From positions 83,685,461 to 83,749,460 of the forward strand of contig CM050447.1 of the NCBI GenBank assembly GCA_027563935.2: a stretch of 64,000 nucleotides of DNA, read 5' to 3'. Positions 10,219 through 22,387 of the stretch are shown here, in pieces. Every line of letters begins with the position of its first letter. Position 1 is the first letter of the stretch. The notes below the pieces were generated by a model. It made no database searches, was not told the DNA's origin, and was given only the letters and a program-made list of their open reading frames with translations. Source of the stretch: Costus lasius (lineage: Eukaryota > Streptophyta > Magnoliopsida > Zingiberales > Costaceae). Made by a program: the position numbers and the translations under genes.

Positions 10219-10649
10219 AACACATAAGGCTCAAACCTTGCTTGTCCTCAACCAAGAATCAGAATTTGAAATCAAAATTTGATTGAAAGAATTACCTTTT
10301 CATGCTCAATAAATTTCTAAAATACAACTTGTCAATGAAAAATTCTATCAATTGATTTACAAAATTTCAAGTAAACATATCATCCTCAGAATTCAATTTT
10401 CTAGATTCACAACTCAACCAAATAAAACTTTGCAACCGTATAATAAATAGAATTTTCAATCTCATGATTTCACCCAGTATCAATTTAAATCTATCATGGC
10501 TTTTGTTTACAGGAATTAGGTCTCCAAGATCTTTTTCCACACAAATTTTTTTTTCCTTTTTTATGCATTTTGTTATCTTTCTGCATAGATGGCATGTATC
10601 CACAAAGACACATACTTTTTATTTTTGACTTCAACTCTTTCTTCGGTAC

Positions 10650-10670
10650 CACTGTCAATTTTACACAGTG
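10650..10670 (-). other. Hairpin in Athila 3' region, copy a
   Basis: CACTGT, nine-base loop CAATTTTAC, ACAGTG: a perfect 6-bp stem in a repeat framed by GGTAC and CCAAGTAG. Confidence 0.65.
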
Positions 10671-10744
10671 CCAAGTAGAGGAGTCTTATTCTTTTTCTCT
10701 CTCATTATTTTTCATGTATAGACTTCAACCCATGTCTTAGGTAC

Positions 10745-10765
10745 CACTATCAATTTTACATAGTG
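10745..10765 (-). other. Hairpin in Athila 3' region, copy b
   Basis: CACTAT, identical loop CAATTTTAC, ATAGTG: again a perfect stem, with both sides changed relative to copy a. Confidence 0.65.
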
Positions 10766-11329
10766 CCAAGTAGGGGAGTCTCTCACTATTTTTATGGATC
10801 TTGGATTCTTCTTTCCCAACAAATAGCAAAAATAGACTAAGCCTCAACTAAGTTGATCAATTGATCTATATTCTCAAATCATACTAATATACTCATTTTA
10901 TTCAAAAGAGAAGTTTCACCTTTAAATCTTACTCTTCAAATAATATATCTACCTAAATTTTATGCATCAATCAATGTCATATCTCAATAGACAAATATGT
11001 ATTGAAGAAATAAATTTAACATGACAGGGCTATATCTTCAATAAAAAAAAACAATAGGATCATACCACAAGATGGTAGAAAGTGGATTGTATGCATCCAA
11101 TTCTTTTTCATAAGATCGAGGAAAATAGAATGCAAAGTAGTATGGAAAGTGATGCTCACAAAATTCAATTTTTCACCACCGTTGGATTTAACTTTCTTCA
11201 TAACTCCCTCTTTATTCTATTCTCCTAAAAAAAAGGAAATTTTAATTCTAAAAACAACTAAAATAGAAATGATTAAACTAAGCAAGAGTGCTTGGGTTGC
11301 CTCCCAAAAAGCGCTAGTTTAAAAGGTCA

Positions 11330-14300
11330 TTAGCTTGACTGTTCGACACTTGGATTTGATCGTGGCTCATCAAGGTAAAAACTTTCCTTTTCCCCAATCT
11401 GCTCTTCCTGATAATAATGCTTCAATCTTTGACCATTAACTTTGAATTCTCCCGTTTCCTCACTCCATACATCTACAGCTCCGTAGGGATAGGCTTTCTT
11501 TACCTAAAAAGGACTCGACCATCGAGACTTATACTTTCCTTGAAAAAGTCTCAATCTAGAATTGAATAATAGAACAAAGTCACCTGGTTGGAAGTCTTTT
11601 CTGAAAATCTGTCGATCATGCCATCTCTTAGTCCTCTCTTTGTAGATTCTTGCATTCTCATATGCAGAGAGTCTGATCTCATCTAGCTCATTTAATTGCA
11701 ACCTCCATTTTTCACCCGCATTTTTCAAGTCAAAATTCAGCTTCTTGATTGCCCAGAATGCCTTATGCTCGAGCTCTACGGGAAGGTGACATGATTTTCC
11801 ATAAATCAATTTAAAGGGGGACATACCTATGGGTGTTTTGAAAGAAGTACTGTAAGCCCACAAAGCATCATCAAGTTTGAATGCCCAGTCTTTTCTAGTG
11901 AGCGACACTATTTTCTGCAGATTTCCTTTGATCTCTCTGTTTGATATCTCAACCTGTCCACTTGTTTGGGGGTGATAGGGTGTTGCAACTTTATGATTAA
12001 CTCCGTACTTCCTGAGTAAGGCTGAAAACTTATGTTCTATGAAATGCGAGCCTCCATCACTGATCACTACTCGGGGTGTCCCATATCGTGGAAAGATAAT
12101 CTTCTTGAACAGTTTAATAACAACTCTCGAATCATTGGTTGGTGAAGCAAGAGCTTCAACCCATTTTGAGACATAGTCAACTACTACAAGAATGTACTTG
12201 TTACCTCCAGAAGATGGGAAAGGTCCCATGAAGTCAATCCCCCAAACATCAAATATCTCAACTTCAAGAATATTGGACAGTGGCATTTCATGTCTTCTGT
12301 TAATATTCCCAGTCTTTTGACATCTATCACAGGATGATACAAAGTTTCTAGCATCTTTGAAAATTGTGGGCCAATAAAAACCTGATTGTAGCACCTTAAA
12401 AGCAGTTTTTTCAGTACCGGCATGACCACCATAGGAGGATCCATGACATTGAAGCAAAATATCTGCAATTTCTTCTTCAAATACACATCTTCTAAAAATG
12501 CCATCAGCACATCTTCTAAACACATAAGGCTCATCCCAAAAATAGTGTTTCACCTCAGCCAAAAATCTTTTCTTTTTTTGGTAGATCAAATCAGGAGGAA
12601 AAATATTGGCTACAAGATAATTCACTATGTCAGCATACCAGGGTGCTTTGAGTTGTTCAAAGGTTAAGAGCTGTTCTTCAGGGAAAGAATCATTAATTTC
12701 ATCATTCTTTTCAGTGTCTGCCATTATCCTTGAGAGATGATCTGCAACAAGGTTTTCTGATCCCTTTTTGTCTTTAATCTCCAAATCAAATTCTTGCAGA
12801 AGTAAAATCCATCTGAGTAATCGTGGTTTGCTGTCTTTTTCCTGCATTAAGTATTTCACAGCTGCATGGTCAGTGTACACTACCACTTTGGAGTTAATCA
12901 AGTAAGACCTAAATTTATCAAAAGCAAATACTATGACCAATAATTCCTTCTCAGTGGTCGTGTAATTTCTTTGTGCCTCATCCAAAGTTTTGCTGGCGTA
13001 GTGAATAACATGAGGTTTCTTATCTTTTCTTTGTCCCAAGACTGCTCCCACTGAATAATCACTGGCATCACACATGAGTTCAAAGGGCAAGTCCCAATCT
13101 GGGGGCTGAATGATGGGTGCTGAAACCAAAGCTTTCTTTAACTCCTGAAAAGCAAACAGACATTTCTCATCAAAGCAGAATTTGGCGTCTTTACAAAGTA
13201 AATCAGTTAAATGTTTAGCAAGTTTAGAGAAGTCCTTGATGAATCTCCTGTAAAACCCTGCATGTCCCAAAAAGCTCCTGATCTCCTTGACAGTGGTGGG
13301 AGGTGCTAACTTCTCAATCACTTATATCTTGGCCTTGTCCACTTCAATTCCTCTCTCTGAAACGAGATGGCCCAAAACTATCCCCTGTCTAACCATAAAG
13401 TGACACTTTTCCCAATTCAAGATAAGGTTAGTCTCTTCGCATCTCTGTAAAACTCTAGAAAGATTAGCTAAGCAGTCATCAAAAGAGAAACCATAGACAG
13501 AGAAATCATCCATAAAAACATCCATGAAGTCTTCAATAAATTCAGAAAAAGTCGCCATCATACATCTTTGAAAAGTGGCAGGTGCATTGCATAAACCAAT
13601 GGGCATTCTTCTATAAGAAAAAGTACCATAAGGACATATAAAAGTGGTTTTATCCTGATCATCAAGATGAATAGGAATCTAAAAAAATCCGGAATACCCA
13701 TCAAGAAAACAAAAGTGAGAGTGCTTGGCAAGTCTTTCCATCATTTGATCAATGAAAGACAAGGGAAAATGATCCTTCCTAGTGGCAGTATTTAATTTTC
13801 TATAATCAATACACATACGCCAACTAGTGATATTTCTAACAGGTATCAATTCATTATCTTTATTTTTCATTACAGTGACACCCCCCTTCTTTGGAACACA
13901 GTGTACAGGACTCACCCACTTACTATCTGAGATAGGGTAGATAATACCTGCATCTAGCAATTTTATTACTTCCTTCTTCACCACTTCCTTCATAGATGGG
14001 TTGAGCCTTCTCTGAAAATCTACATGCGGCTTGTGCTCATCCTCCATGTGAATCCTGTGCATACAAAAGGAAGGGTTAATCCCTTTTAAGTCATCAATAG
14101 AATACCCAATTACCTTTCCATGAATTCTTAGCTCCTTCAAGAGTAAATCAGTTTCCCTAGCATCTAATTTAGCATCCACAATCACAGGGTAGGTAGAGTT
14201 AGGACCAAGAAATTCATATCTAAGGTTATCAGGTAAAACTTTCAACTCAACTTTAGGGATCTTTTCACTTTCATTATCAAAAGTAGCACAATCTAAGATA

Positions 14301-15060
14301 TTGTGTTTCTCATCATCAAAATCATCAAAATCATTCTCAAAACCAGGACTATCAATTTTTTCACAAGAATTTTCCAAGGAATCAGAAAAAGAAACACCAA
14401 TAGAAGAATCATCAAACAAACAACTAGCATCATAAACTGTGTCATCAATGGATTGAATAGTGCAACAAGAACTAGCATAAGCAGGTTTTTTCAATGAATT
14501 ATTCAAATCAAACTCAATCTTATCATTGCCAATTCTTAAAGCAAGTTTTCCATTCCTTACATCAATAAGGGCTCCAACAGTGGCTAATAATGGCCTACCC
14601 AGAATAATAGGAATCTTGGCGTCCTCTTTCATTTCAAGTACCACAAAATCAGCAGGTATGAAGTACTTACCAACTTGTATAGGAACATCCTCTAGAATAC
14701 CTATTGGATATTTTACTAATCGATCGGCGAGCTGCAAAGAAATTGTAGTCGGCTTAGGAGCTCCCATGTCCAATTTCTTGCACACAGACAAAGGCATAAG
14801 ACTTACACTAGCCCCTAGATCACATAAGGCTCGGTCAAAAGCCATATTTCCAATAAAACATGGGATAGAGAAACTACTTGGTTCATTCCATTTTGGTGGT
14901 AACATGTTTTGAATAACAGCACTACATTCTTCGGTTAATGAAGCAGTACCATAGTTTTCTATCTTTCTTTTGTTAGACAAGATTTCTTTAAAAAATTTAG
15001 CATATATGGGCATTTGAGATAAAGCTTCAGTAAATGGTATATTAATGTAAAGTTTTTTTC
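11330..15060 (-). pseudogene. Ath1 pol: protease, RT, RNase H, integrase
   Basis: On the minus strand it reads, in order: aspartic protease with DLGAS (Asp codon at 14819-14821); RT with the FMDD active site at 13505-13516, the form usual in Athila; RNase H with [14 protein letters not shown] and YTDHAA; and integrase with an HHCC finger (CDRCQK), the catalytic Asp residues in GIDFMGPF and ISDGGSHF, and Glu in SGQVEISN. Integrase inserts the DNA copy; the others make it. The frame is the same from about 15013 to the stop at 11330-11332, but is cut by TAG at 13679-13681, TAA at 13322-13324 and TAG at 11504-11506. Upstream, a frameshift at the A-run near 15050 and a TAG at 15099 separate it from gag. 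Low divergence of the motifs says it was recently functional. Confidence 0.9.
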
Positions 15061-15098
15061 AAAACATCAAGAAATCTCCCAAATTGCTTATCTAACTT

Positions 15099-15697
15099 CT
15101 ATTGTTCTAACCTCTGGGGAAAAGGTACCAGTGGTCTAAAGGATGGAGGTTGATTAGTCTTAGATCCGTCTTCTTTACATGGAACATCCCCTTTTTGATT
15201 ACCACCTTTTTGAGGTGTTGAACTATGTAGGGTTTGTTCATGTTCAGAAGGCTTTTCTAATTCTAATTCTTCATCCTGATCATTAATAGACTCTTTTTCC
15301 TTAAGTTCTCCTAGTTGTCTCCCACTTCTAGTGATAATGGCATTGCAATGTTCCCCAGTGTTTAATCTAGATATTTGTCCTTCTAGAATTTTACTGCAAG
15401 TAACTAAAGATTCTACTTGAGAAGCAAGATGACTAATAGTTTTTTCAAGATCTTCGAATTTTTTTGTGTTTTGAATTTGCAATGAATGGATTTGGCTAGC
15501 TAAAAATTTTTCTAACATGTGCTCACTATCCTCTTCAGTCAGGGTTTGCTAATCCTCATTCTCATTCTTACCATGTTGATGACAATATGAAATTTCTTCA
15601 TCTGGAGCCCATTGGCTCTGATTCAAGGACATCTCCTCAAACAACTTGAAAGCATCATCAATTGTTCTACTCATCAAGGCTCCCCCTGCAGCAGCAT
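15099..15697 (-). pseudogene. Ath1 gag, C-terminal part
   Basis: It encodes the segment AAAGGALMSRTIDDAFKLFE followed by a coiled-coil-like stretch (FEDLEKTISHLASQVESL) and a charged linker. The same features occur in Ath2 gag. A stop lies near 15550, and 15099-15101 is TAG. It is cut from its N-terminal part by the solo LTR at 15698-17404. Gag forms the virus-like particle. Confidence 0.75.
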
Positions 15698-17404
15698 TGT
15701 TGGGGTATGCCCTTAAGGCTAATGTTTGAGGCCTTGGGATTGTAACAGTATCATGTATAAACTCTTAAGTTTATAAAGGCAATGGTTATTATTCAGGTTG
15801 TTACATCATCTGCTGCAATGTGTGTTCTTCTGAATAATGTCTCAAAGCTGTTCAGCTAGGCTGACATGCTATGTTGTCCTTAGTCGAGATATCTTGGTGA
15901 ACATGAGACAGCCTTGATATGATTGACACTAATATGTGCTCTAATCTTATAGGATGCTTCGAGCATGGAATAAGATGTAGACTCATGGGTACATTGGATG
16001 TACTGGACAGACCCTACTAGGATATTCAATTGCTTGTCACAATGTGAATAATCCTTGATTGCAACAAGTGGCACATGTCCTCTGACTTGAGATCACTTGT
16101 GTTTCTAAATGATGATTGTCATTGTTTTGAGGTAGTTCAATATCATTTGAAACATAATGGTTATAAACTATCTTGGATAATGATCATGAGTCAGGTTAGG
16201 GCACTAGTGATAGATACAGGATTGCCGTCTCCTTGTTTAAGGAGTGTGATGTTCTAAAGGGCCCCCCCTGAATGAGATGATTGAGAAAGTGTATGGCCAT
16301 ACCCAGGTGACTATGATCATCTGATCTAATCATGCTCATCATATTGGAGCTATAGGCTTGACACGCTTGTCCAATAAGAACATCCAGTGGCAAAGGAAAT
16401 ATGTATGCCTTGTGAATGGATTCACACTTGTGCTGTGGTTTGGGTGTAGTCTTGGAAGACTCTTTCCTTTATATCGGGAGACAGTGATGTGTTGCTAGAT
16501 ACCCCTCACTGATCGTGATAACGAAAGTTATCGTTACCGACATTTAAAGGAAACCCTCAGGGTCGCACAATTTGATGATATGGCTTACTTGAGTCAGATC
16601 GTGTGGACTGAATTGTTTGGGTTCAGTTTGAAGGGATTTAATCTCTGATTATAAGTGAGATCTGGTCTGATCATGTTTGATTGATTAGGGCTTGAGATCG
16701 GTAAGCTTTGATCGAGAGAGTTGATGCTAGATCGGTGAGATCAGGAGCATCATGAAATGAACGGTTAGATCTTGAACCTTTAGGGTTTATTGTGATCTAG
16801 ACCATATGGCTTGGGTTAATTGGTCTTGGACCAAACCGACATTGAACCGGCTCATGAATGAGCGCATGGTTCATGGGAGATGAGTTAAGCGCTTGGTTCA
16901 CTTAAGGGTGAACGCTTGAGCCTTGACTACTTTCCATTTTGGGAATTCGGTTTCCAAATGGAATGTATGTAACGCCTCCACATTAGTGTGGGAGGTTAAC
17001 TCTCTCGCCGATCTCTCTCTTGGTGGGGCTTCTCCATTTTTTCGGTGGTGTGAAGACTTGATGAAAAGAGGAGAGAAGGAAGTCTCGGCCAAGCTTGATC
17101 TCTCATCATCCTCACGCGACAAGGACCCTTTGAAGCACTTTGCTAGCACAAAGGATTCAAAGGAGCAAGCCATCTTCATTTGTTGTGTGCGTCACCTTTG
17201 GAGAAGGAGCACTTGTGTCTTTGCTTCCAAGGCACCATCCAATTCGATGGCATTGGTATGATCTCCTTCTTGATCTAATCAATCTATCAAAGTTGATCAT
17301 ATGAGCATATAAGCGATTGTGTTGTTGAAACCCTAGCAAAATTGCATGCGCCCCCTGAATTAGGGTTTCATCTGCTTGCGCTCCCCCTTGAAGGGGACTC
17401 TTCA
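15698..17404 (+). mobile_element. Solo Angela LTR (1707 bp) inside Ath1 gag
   Basis: It begins TGTTGGGGTATGCCC and ends GGGGACTCTTCA. The 5-bp target duplication AGCAT lies at 15693-15697 and 17405-17409, and the gag reads on to either side. The length is the same as the complete LTR of Ang4. No internal sequence remains, as expected after recombination between the two LTRs of a full insertion. Short open frames on both strands are shared with the other LTR copies and are not genes. Confidence 0.93.
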
Positions 17405-17956
17405 AGCATCAACAATGAGGTGAGTGTGATTAATTAAACCATAATAAAAAGTTTCAATTAAGACCCGTCACTCCAAGCCATGGTGAGGACACTTCCTTTG
17501 CAATTCACTGTATTGTTCCCATGCTTCACTAAGAGATTTTCCTTCTTTCTGTTGGAAGTTCATGATTTGATTTCTCAATTGGAAAGTCTTGCTTGGTGGA
17601 AAATATCTCGTCAGAAAATCTTTTGATAATTGATCCCATGTTGTGAAAGTATTGGGTTGACGAGAATGCAACCAAGTTCGTGCTTGATCCCTGAGAGAAA
17701 AAGGGAACAATATCAGTTTTAGTGCATCATCAGAAATTCCATGAATTTCTATGGTATCACAATATTCAAGAAAGGTATATAAATGTGAATAAGGATCTTC
17801 GATTGATGATCCTCCAAACTGATTCTGCTGGATCATAGTCACGAAGGCAGGATTAATTTCAAAGTTGGAGGCCTCAATTGTAGGTCTAGCAATGCTGAAG
17901 TGTATCCCCTGAGGATTAGGGGCAGCATAGTCCCTTAGTGATCTTTGATCAGCCAT
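17405..17956 (-). pseudogene. Ath1 gag, N-terminal part
   Basis: The start is placed at the ATG at 17954-17956 (MADQRSLRDYAAPNPQGI), because the frame upstream of it (to 18037) is a hydrophobic leader-like read-through of non-coding DNA. It contains the Ty3/Gypsy Gag core: HLYTFLEYCDTIEIHG, LFPFSLRDQARTWL, RYFPPSKTFQLRNQI and WEQYSELQRKCPHHG. A stop follows the last motif, near 17468, just before the solo LTR. The gag core packs element RNA. Confidence 0.85.
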
Positions 17957-18091
17957 TAGAAATGAATGTCCTGTGCACACTAGAGCAAACTGATCAAATG
18001 ATGTAAGTAAACAGAAAAGAATAAAAAGATAAAACATAAATGAAACCTAGTCTAGCAATAATCTCAATATTTTCAATATTGACAAGACTAA

Positions 18092-18111
18092 GGTCCCCGG
18101 CAATGGCGCCA
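18092..18111 (-). other. Ath1 primer binding site
   Basis: On the minus strand this reads TGGCGCCATTGCCGGGGACC, starting 6 bases inside the 5' LTR. It is the form usual in Athila and Tat elements, generally attributed to tRNA-Asp. Confidence 0.8.
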
Positions 18112-18117
18112 AAAACT

Positions 18118-19543
18118 TGTTGTGATCCGCAAGTGCACGGATACTCAAAGTAATAAAGAAAGTATCGAATCCACAAGGACCTACATTGTCGAATACTAAA
18201 TAGTTGATTTCTTACTATCTAGGCAAATTGAAATCGTGAGAATAGCAATCGGAAACTAAAAAAGAACATGATTATCAGAGAGAAAAGCTGGGACTTGGGT
18301 TTCGTTCACTTAAACTTTTATGGCTAGATATGAATAAGGATTTCGTTGATTCAATTTTATCATGATGAAGATATTATCAAACAATGGACTCAAGGAACAC
18401 TTTCGTGCATCCGAGTTCTAGGAATCTCTAGTGGAGTCTCAAGGATCACTTTCGTGCATCCGAGTCTCGCAACTAGTTTCGCTCAAGGATCTCCAATGTT
18501 CCGATCCTTGCTTTCGCACAAGATCTCCACGTTTGACAAATAGACTCAATCTATAGATTCATATTATAATCATGGCAATTATTCTACTAGAAAAGATCAA
18601 GATGTATGAAAATCACGGCCTGAGATTATCTGGATCGATCACGGCGGCGAAACCCTTGGCGGCAGCGGCGATCCTAATTTCTCCCTCGACAGTGCACGAA
18701 AATTGGGCCTTTTTGTCTCTCTCTAATCATCTCGTGAAAAGCTCCCTCTTTGCTTCTTACGGCTTTGAATATAAAGCCATGGATCGCCCCGCAAGAATCT
18801 CTGCAAAGATCGGGCGTGAAGATTGACTTGGGAATCACGTTCAAACACTGAAATACGGCCGTGCAATATCTTACGACACTGCCGTAAAATCCATTGATCG
18901 TTCTGTTCTGAAATTGCTGGAAAATACGGCACCGTAATTTTGTTTACGGCAATGCCGTAAAATCGGCTGAACTCTCTGGTCGGATTGGTCGGGGAAATAC
19001 GGCCCGTGTAATTCTTTACGGCAGTGCCGTAATTTCAGGGCAACTTTCTGTTCTGAAGATGCTTCAAAATACAGCCAGTAAACTAGGTTACGGTAGTGCC
19101 GTAATTTCGGCAAAAGTCTCTGTTCAAAAAGTGCCCCAAAATATGGCCGTGTAAATCCTTACGGTGGTGCCGTATTTTCGCAAAAACCTTATGTTTGGAA
19201 AATCACCAAAATATGGCCGTGATCTCGATAATACTGTAGCCGTGAGAAATACGGTACCGTGAAATCCCTTACGGCACTGCCGTATTTTGGGTTCCTTGCC
19301 TCAATTTGCGTGAAATTTCTTGGGTGACTTCTTCTTGATGATGAGAACTCTTTCATATATTTGATTTTTCTTGAAAATGCCTAAAATAGTGCCTTTTTGC
19401 CTGAAAAATATGAAAAACCAAAATAGAAGTAGACTTTGCAATATTTGATGGATTCAGCATAAAAACAAGTAAAAAGATCCTCGATTTAGCATGAAAAGGT
19501 ATCTAAAATGATGCAAAATATACTACATATTTCGGTGTCATCA
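18118..19543 (-). repeat. Ath1 5' LTR (1426 bp, with internal deletion)
   Basis: It matches 8360-10218 except for a 482-bp loss near 18606 and a roughly 49-bp local duplication near 18400-18465 (two copies of CACTTTCGTGCATCCGAGT). The palindrome array is kept: cores start at 18871, 18944, 19016, 19088, 19159 and 19269. Confidence 0.9.
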
Positions 19544-19971
19544 ATCAACAGTTAGTTTGGTATTATAAAGCAATCCATTGTAAAAAGTAAGAATTAGAAC
19601 CCAATTTTCAAGGCCATGGTGAGGACACTTCCATTGTAAATCATTAAAACACTCCCATGCCTCGCTAAAAGACTCGCCATCCCTATATGTAATGCTTGTT
19701 ATCTGGTTTCTCAATTGGATGGTCTTGCTGGGTGGAAAGTATTTCATCAAGAAGGCATTTAATAATTGTTCCCATGTGGTGAAGGTACCGGTAGGTTGAG
19801 CTTGAAGCCAAGAGTGCGCTCAGTCACTAAGAGAAAAAGGAAACAATCTCAGTTGCAATGCATCATTAGAAACACCATTAATCTTAATTGTATCACATAA
19901 TTCAATAAACAAAGCAAGATGTTGGTTAGTATCTTCAAGTGGTGATCCTCCAAACTGATTTTCCTGGATCA
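19544..19971 (-). pseudogene. Ath2 gag, middle part
   Basis: The minus strand encodes KYFPPSKTIQLRNQI and AWECFNDLQWKCPHHGLE, the Athila Gag core, and ends (to the left) at the Ath1 target duplication. It continues in 8028-8359. At about 19971 it is fused directly to LTR sequence, so the gag start, primer site and LTR end of Ath2 have been deleted. Confidence 0.8.
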
Positions 19972-21804
19972 TAGATAAAAAGATATCGAACCACAGAGAC
20001 CTCGTTTGTCAAGTACCGAATAATCGATTTCTCACTAGCTAGTCAATTGAAAATGACCAAGGCAAGCAATCGGAACTGGACGAAAAAGTCAGAGAGAGAG
20101 AAATGGGGACTAGGGTTTCATCGACCTTAATTTCAATGACTAGATCTAAATAAGTGTTCGTCAGTCTAATTTTGTTATGATAAAAATATAATTTACTTCA
20201 TAAATAAATCATCTCGCTTTCACGTAGACAATTTACAAAGAACCAATCCTCACTTTCGCACATGATCTTTTCAATGCTACAGATAAGTAAATCATTGACA
20301 AAGAACTCAAAGATCACTTTTGTGCATCCAAATCCTAAGTCAATCATCTCAAGTGAAAACTGTATATTTTCATAATAAAATTTTGACAGGTTCTACTTAA
20401 GGTTCTCTGACGATCCGATACTTGATTTCTCACAGTATCATCATGTTTATTTCAATAACTCAATCCTAGATAAAGATTATCAACATGGCAATATACTTCT
20501 AAAATCAAGAAATAAGAACAAACCTAATTTCTTACGATGAGTTCCTAACATTCAATTTTAGGGTTCTAAGTTTTTGCAAATAAATTTTTAGTCCATATCA
20601 CAAAAACTCTAAATCATGCTAGTAAAATGAATCTAAGCAGAATTAAAGGCAATCGTCACATAAGTAGAATTATCATATTAAAATTATCTTGACGAAATAA
20701 AAGTCATCTAGTCATAAGAAATTAAGGGGATTATACCCCATGTCCCATGAAGTGTTTAAGCTAGAAAAGTTGAAGAATTACAATAAACCATTATTTCAAA
20801 GGATTAGAAATCAAAAGGAAAGAGGAAATCAAATAACAGCACGGCTGTAATAAAAATTACAGTTGTAATTTTACTCTAGAAGGTGCGATGAACAGTGCTG
20901 GCGACACTTCCTTTGTCGATTTCTCCTCCGATCGATCCCCTTTTGCTCAGAAACATGTGGAGTATGTTCTCTTCCTCTAGGCATAGCTTCCCCTCAAATT
21001 TCTCGGCCGAAGATGCACTGTACGCTTCCCGGTGGTGAAACCTTGGGCGACAGCTCAAATCTCAATTTCTCTCTCGATCATGGATGAAAATTGGGGCGTT
21101 TTATGTATCCCTATTCTCCTCGGCCTGATGAGTATTTATCTTTTTACGGATTTGAAATTCATGGTCTGGATCATCCGCAATCATCCGCACAGGAATCGGG
21201 CTTCAAGTAGTCCGTGAGAATCGCAATTCCAGGTCATAATTATGGCCGTGGTTTTTATTACGGTAATGCCGTAATTTCTGCAAAGTTTTATGTATAAAAA
21301 TTGACTAGGATTACGACCCGTGATATCCATTACGGCAGTGCTGTAATTCTCAAAAATCTTTCGGGTCAGAATTGGACTGAAATTACGGCCCGTAATATTG
21401 TTTACGGCCGGGCTGTAATATGTGTAAAACTTACTGTATAAAAATCACCCCAAATTAAGGCAGTGCTCTAAAATTACGGTAGTGCCGTGGTTTGTTTTGT
21501 AGGTTCAATGAAACCACGGTACCGTAATATTAATTACGACAATGCAGTAATTTGGTTTGAAGCCTTGATTTTCATGAAAATTGACATGTAATCTCTTCTT
21601 GATGATGGGGATTTGTCTATGCATCCGAATTTGCTTGAAAATGCCTAAAAATAGTTCCTTTTCCTGGAAATTATCAAAAACCAAAAAAGCTGTAGATTCT
21701 GCAATATTTGGTAAATAAGGCATAAAAATAAGCAAAAGAGCATGAATACGACACAAAAGACCTATCAAATGGTACAAAATTTACTATAAATTTTTGTGTC
21801 ATCA
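19972..21804 (-). repeat. Ath2 5' LTR, nearly complete
   Basis: On the minus strand it starts TGATGACAC at 21804. It matches Ath3 LTR along its length (GATATCGAACCACAGAGACC next to the break). Only about the last 35 bases are missing. It carries a diverged palindrome array with cores at 21258, 21330 and 21402, again 72 bp apart. It abuts an Angela LTR at 21805, into which it was probably inserted. Confidence 0.85.
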
Positions 21805-22387
21805 TTTGGCCATACACTTTTAGTCATAGAATCATAGGGGGGCCCATGGATATCAGGCTTCCCTTAGGAAGGGGCAAATCCTATATCTGTCTATTGATCT
21901 TCTCATATGGGTCGTGACATACTCAATGACAACCGTTATGACCTCCCAACTATGGTGAGGTGTTAGGTTGTATCAAAGTATGTCCCTAACCATATGGAAG
22001 AGTCAATTACCTAAAGTCAAAGGATCAATGTATCTCTTGTCACTTGTGAGGTTAACTCATGACATTAAGATAGAGCCTCACAGCGAGTCGATCCAGTATA
22101 TCTTTCACTGATATACCCCGATGTCTACGTTATCACCTTGTGCCTAACTAGCCCATACCAGTCTCACATGTACCAGAGCTATCCCTATATCAATTCAGGT
22201 ACTTGACTGGGGATAGACTTTGAGTACAGACATAATCTATCTCCAGGGATATTATTATGTAAGTACGCAATCGCAGATGTAGACAAAACATAATAATGAC
22301 AATGCCAGAATAATATATATAAAATATCAATGTCAAATAGTACATAGAATAGACCAACATATGGTCCTAAGGGCATATACACCAACA
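21805..22387 (-). repeat. Ang2 3' LTR, outer segment
   Basis: Read on the minus strand it begins TGTTGGTGTATATGCCC at 22387, next to the purine tract AAGTGGGAGAT of Ang2. It follows the Ang1 LTR to the position equivalent to about 1779, where Ath2 interrupts it. Confidence 0.85.

Larger units (their letters stand above)
10219..11329 (-). other. Ath1 3' noncoding region between pol and 3' LTR
   Basis: AT-rich, with no open frame resembling an envelope-like protein, which some Athila elements carry here. It begins next to the LTR with the minus-strand sequence GAGCCTTATGTGTT in place of a clear purine tract. It contains two copies of a hairpin-bearing repeat (10650-10670 and 10745-10765). Confidence 0.7.
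8360..19543 (-). mobile_element. Ath1: complete Athila-type Ty3/Gypsy element (11.2 kb)
   Basis: It is bounded by TGATGACACC...ATCACAACA LTRs in minus orientation and by a perfect 5-bp target duplication, ATCAA, at 8355-8359 and 19544-19548. The flanks rejoin within Ath2 gag. From right to left it contains: 5' LTR, primer site, gag, protease-RT-RNase H-integrase, a 1.1 kb noncoding region and the 3' LTR. A solo Copia LTR interrupts gag. It is non-functional because of several nonsense codons and a frameshift. Confidence 0.93.

Noticed and set aside
15880..16074. A 64-codon open frame found in the same place in about eight Angela LTRs (also 25445, 36568, 38510, 45991, 49038, 54169)
   Set aside because: It lies inside the LTR, has no motif, and is kept only because the LTRs are recent copies. 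Its strand differs relative to the window but it is always antisense to the element.
16898..17261. Overlapping 93- and 112-codon frames on opposite strands near the LTR end (also 24259-24622, 31627-31990)
   Set aside because: Both strands are open over the same stretch in every copy of this LTR subtype and absent in the others; no domain. Likely chance openness of young repeats.
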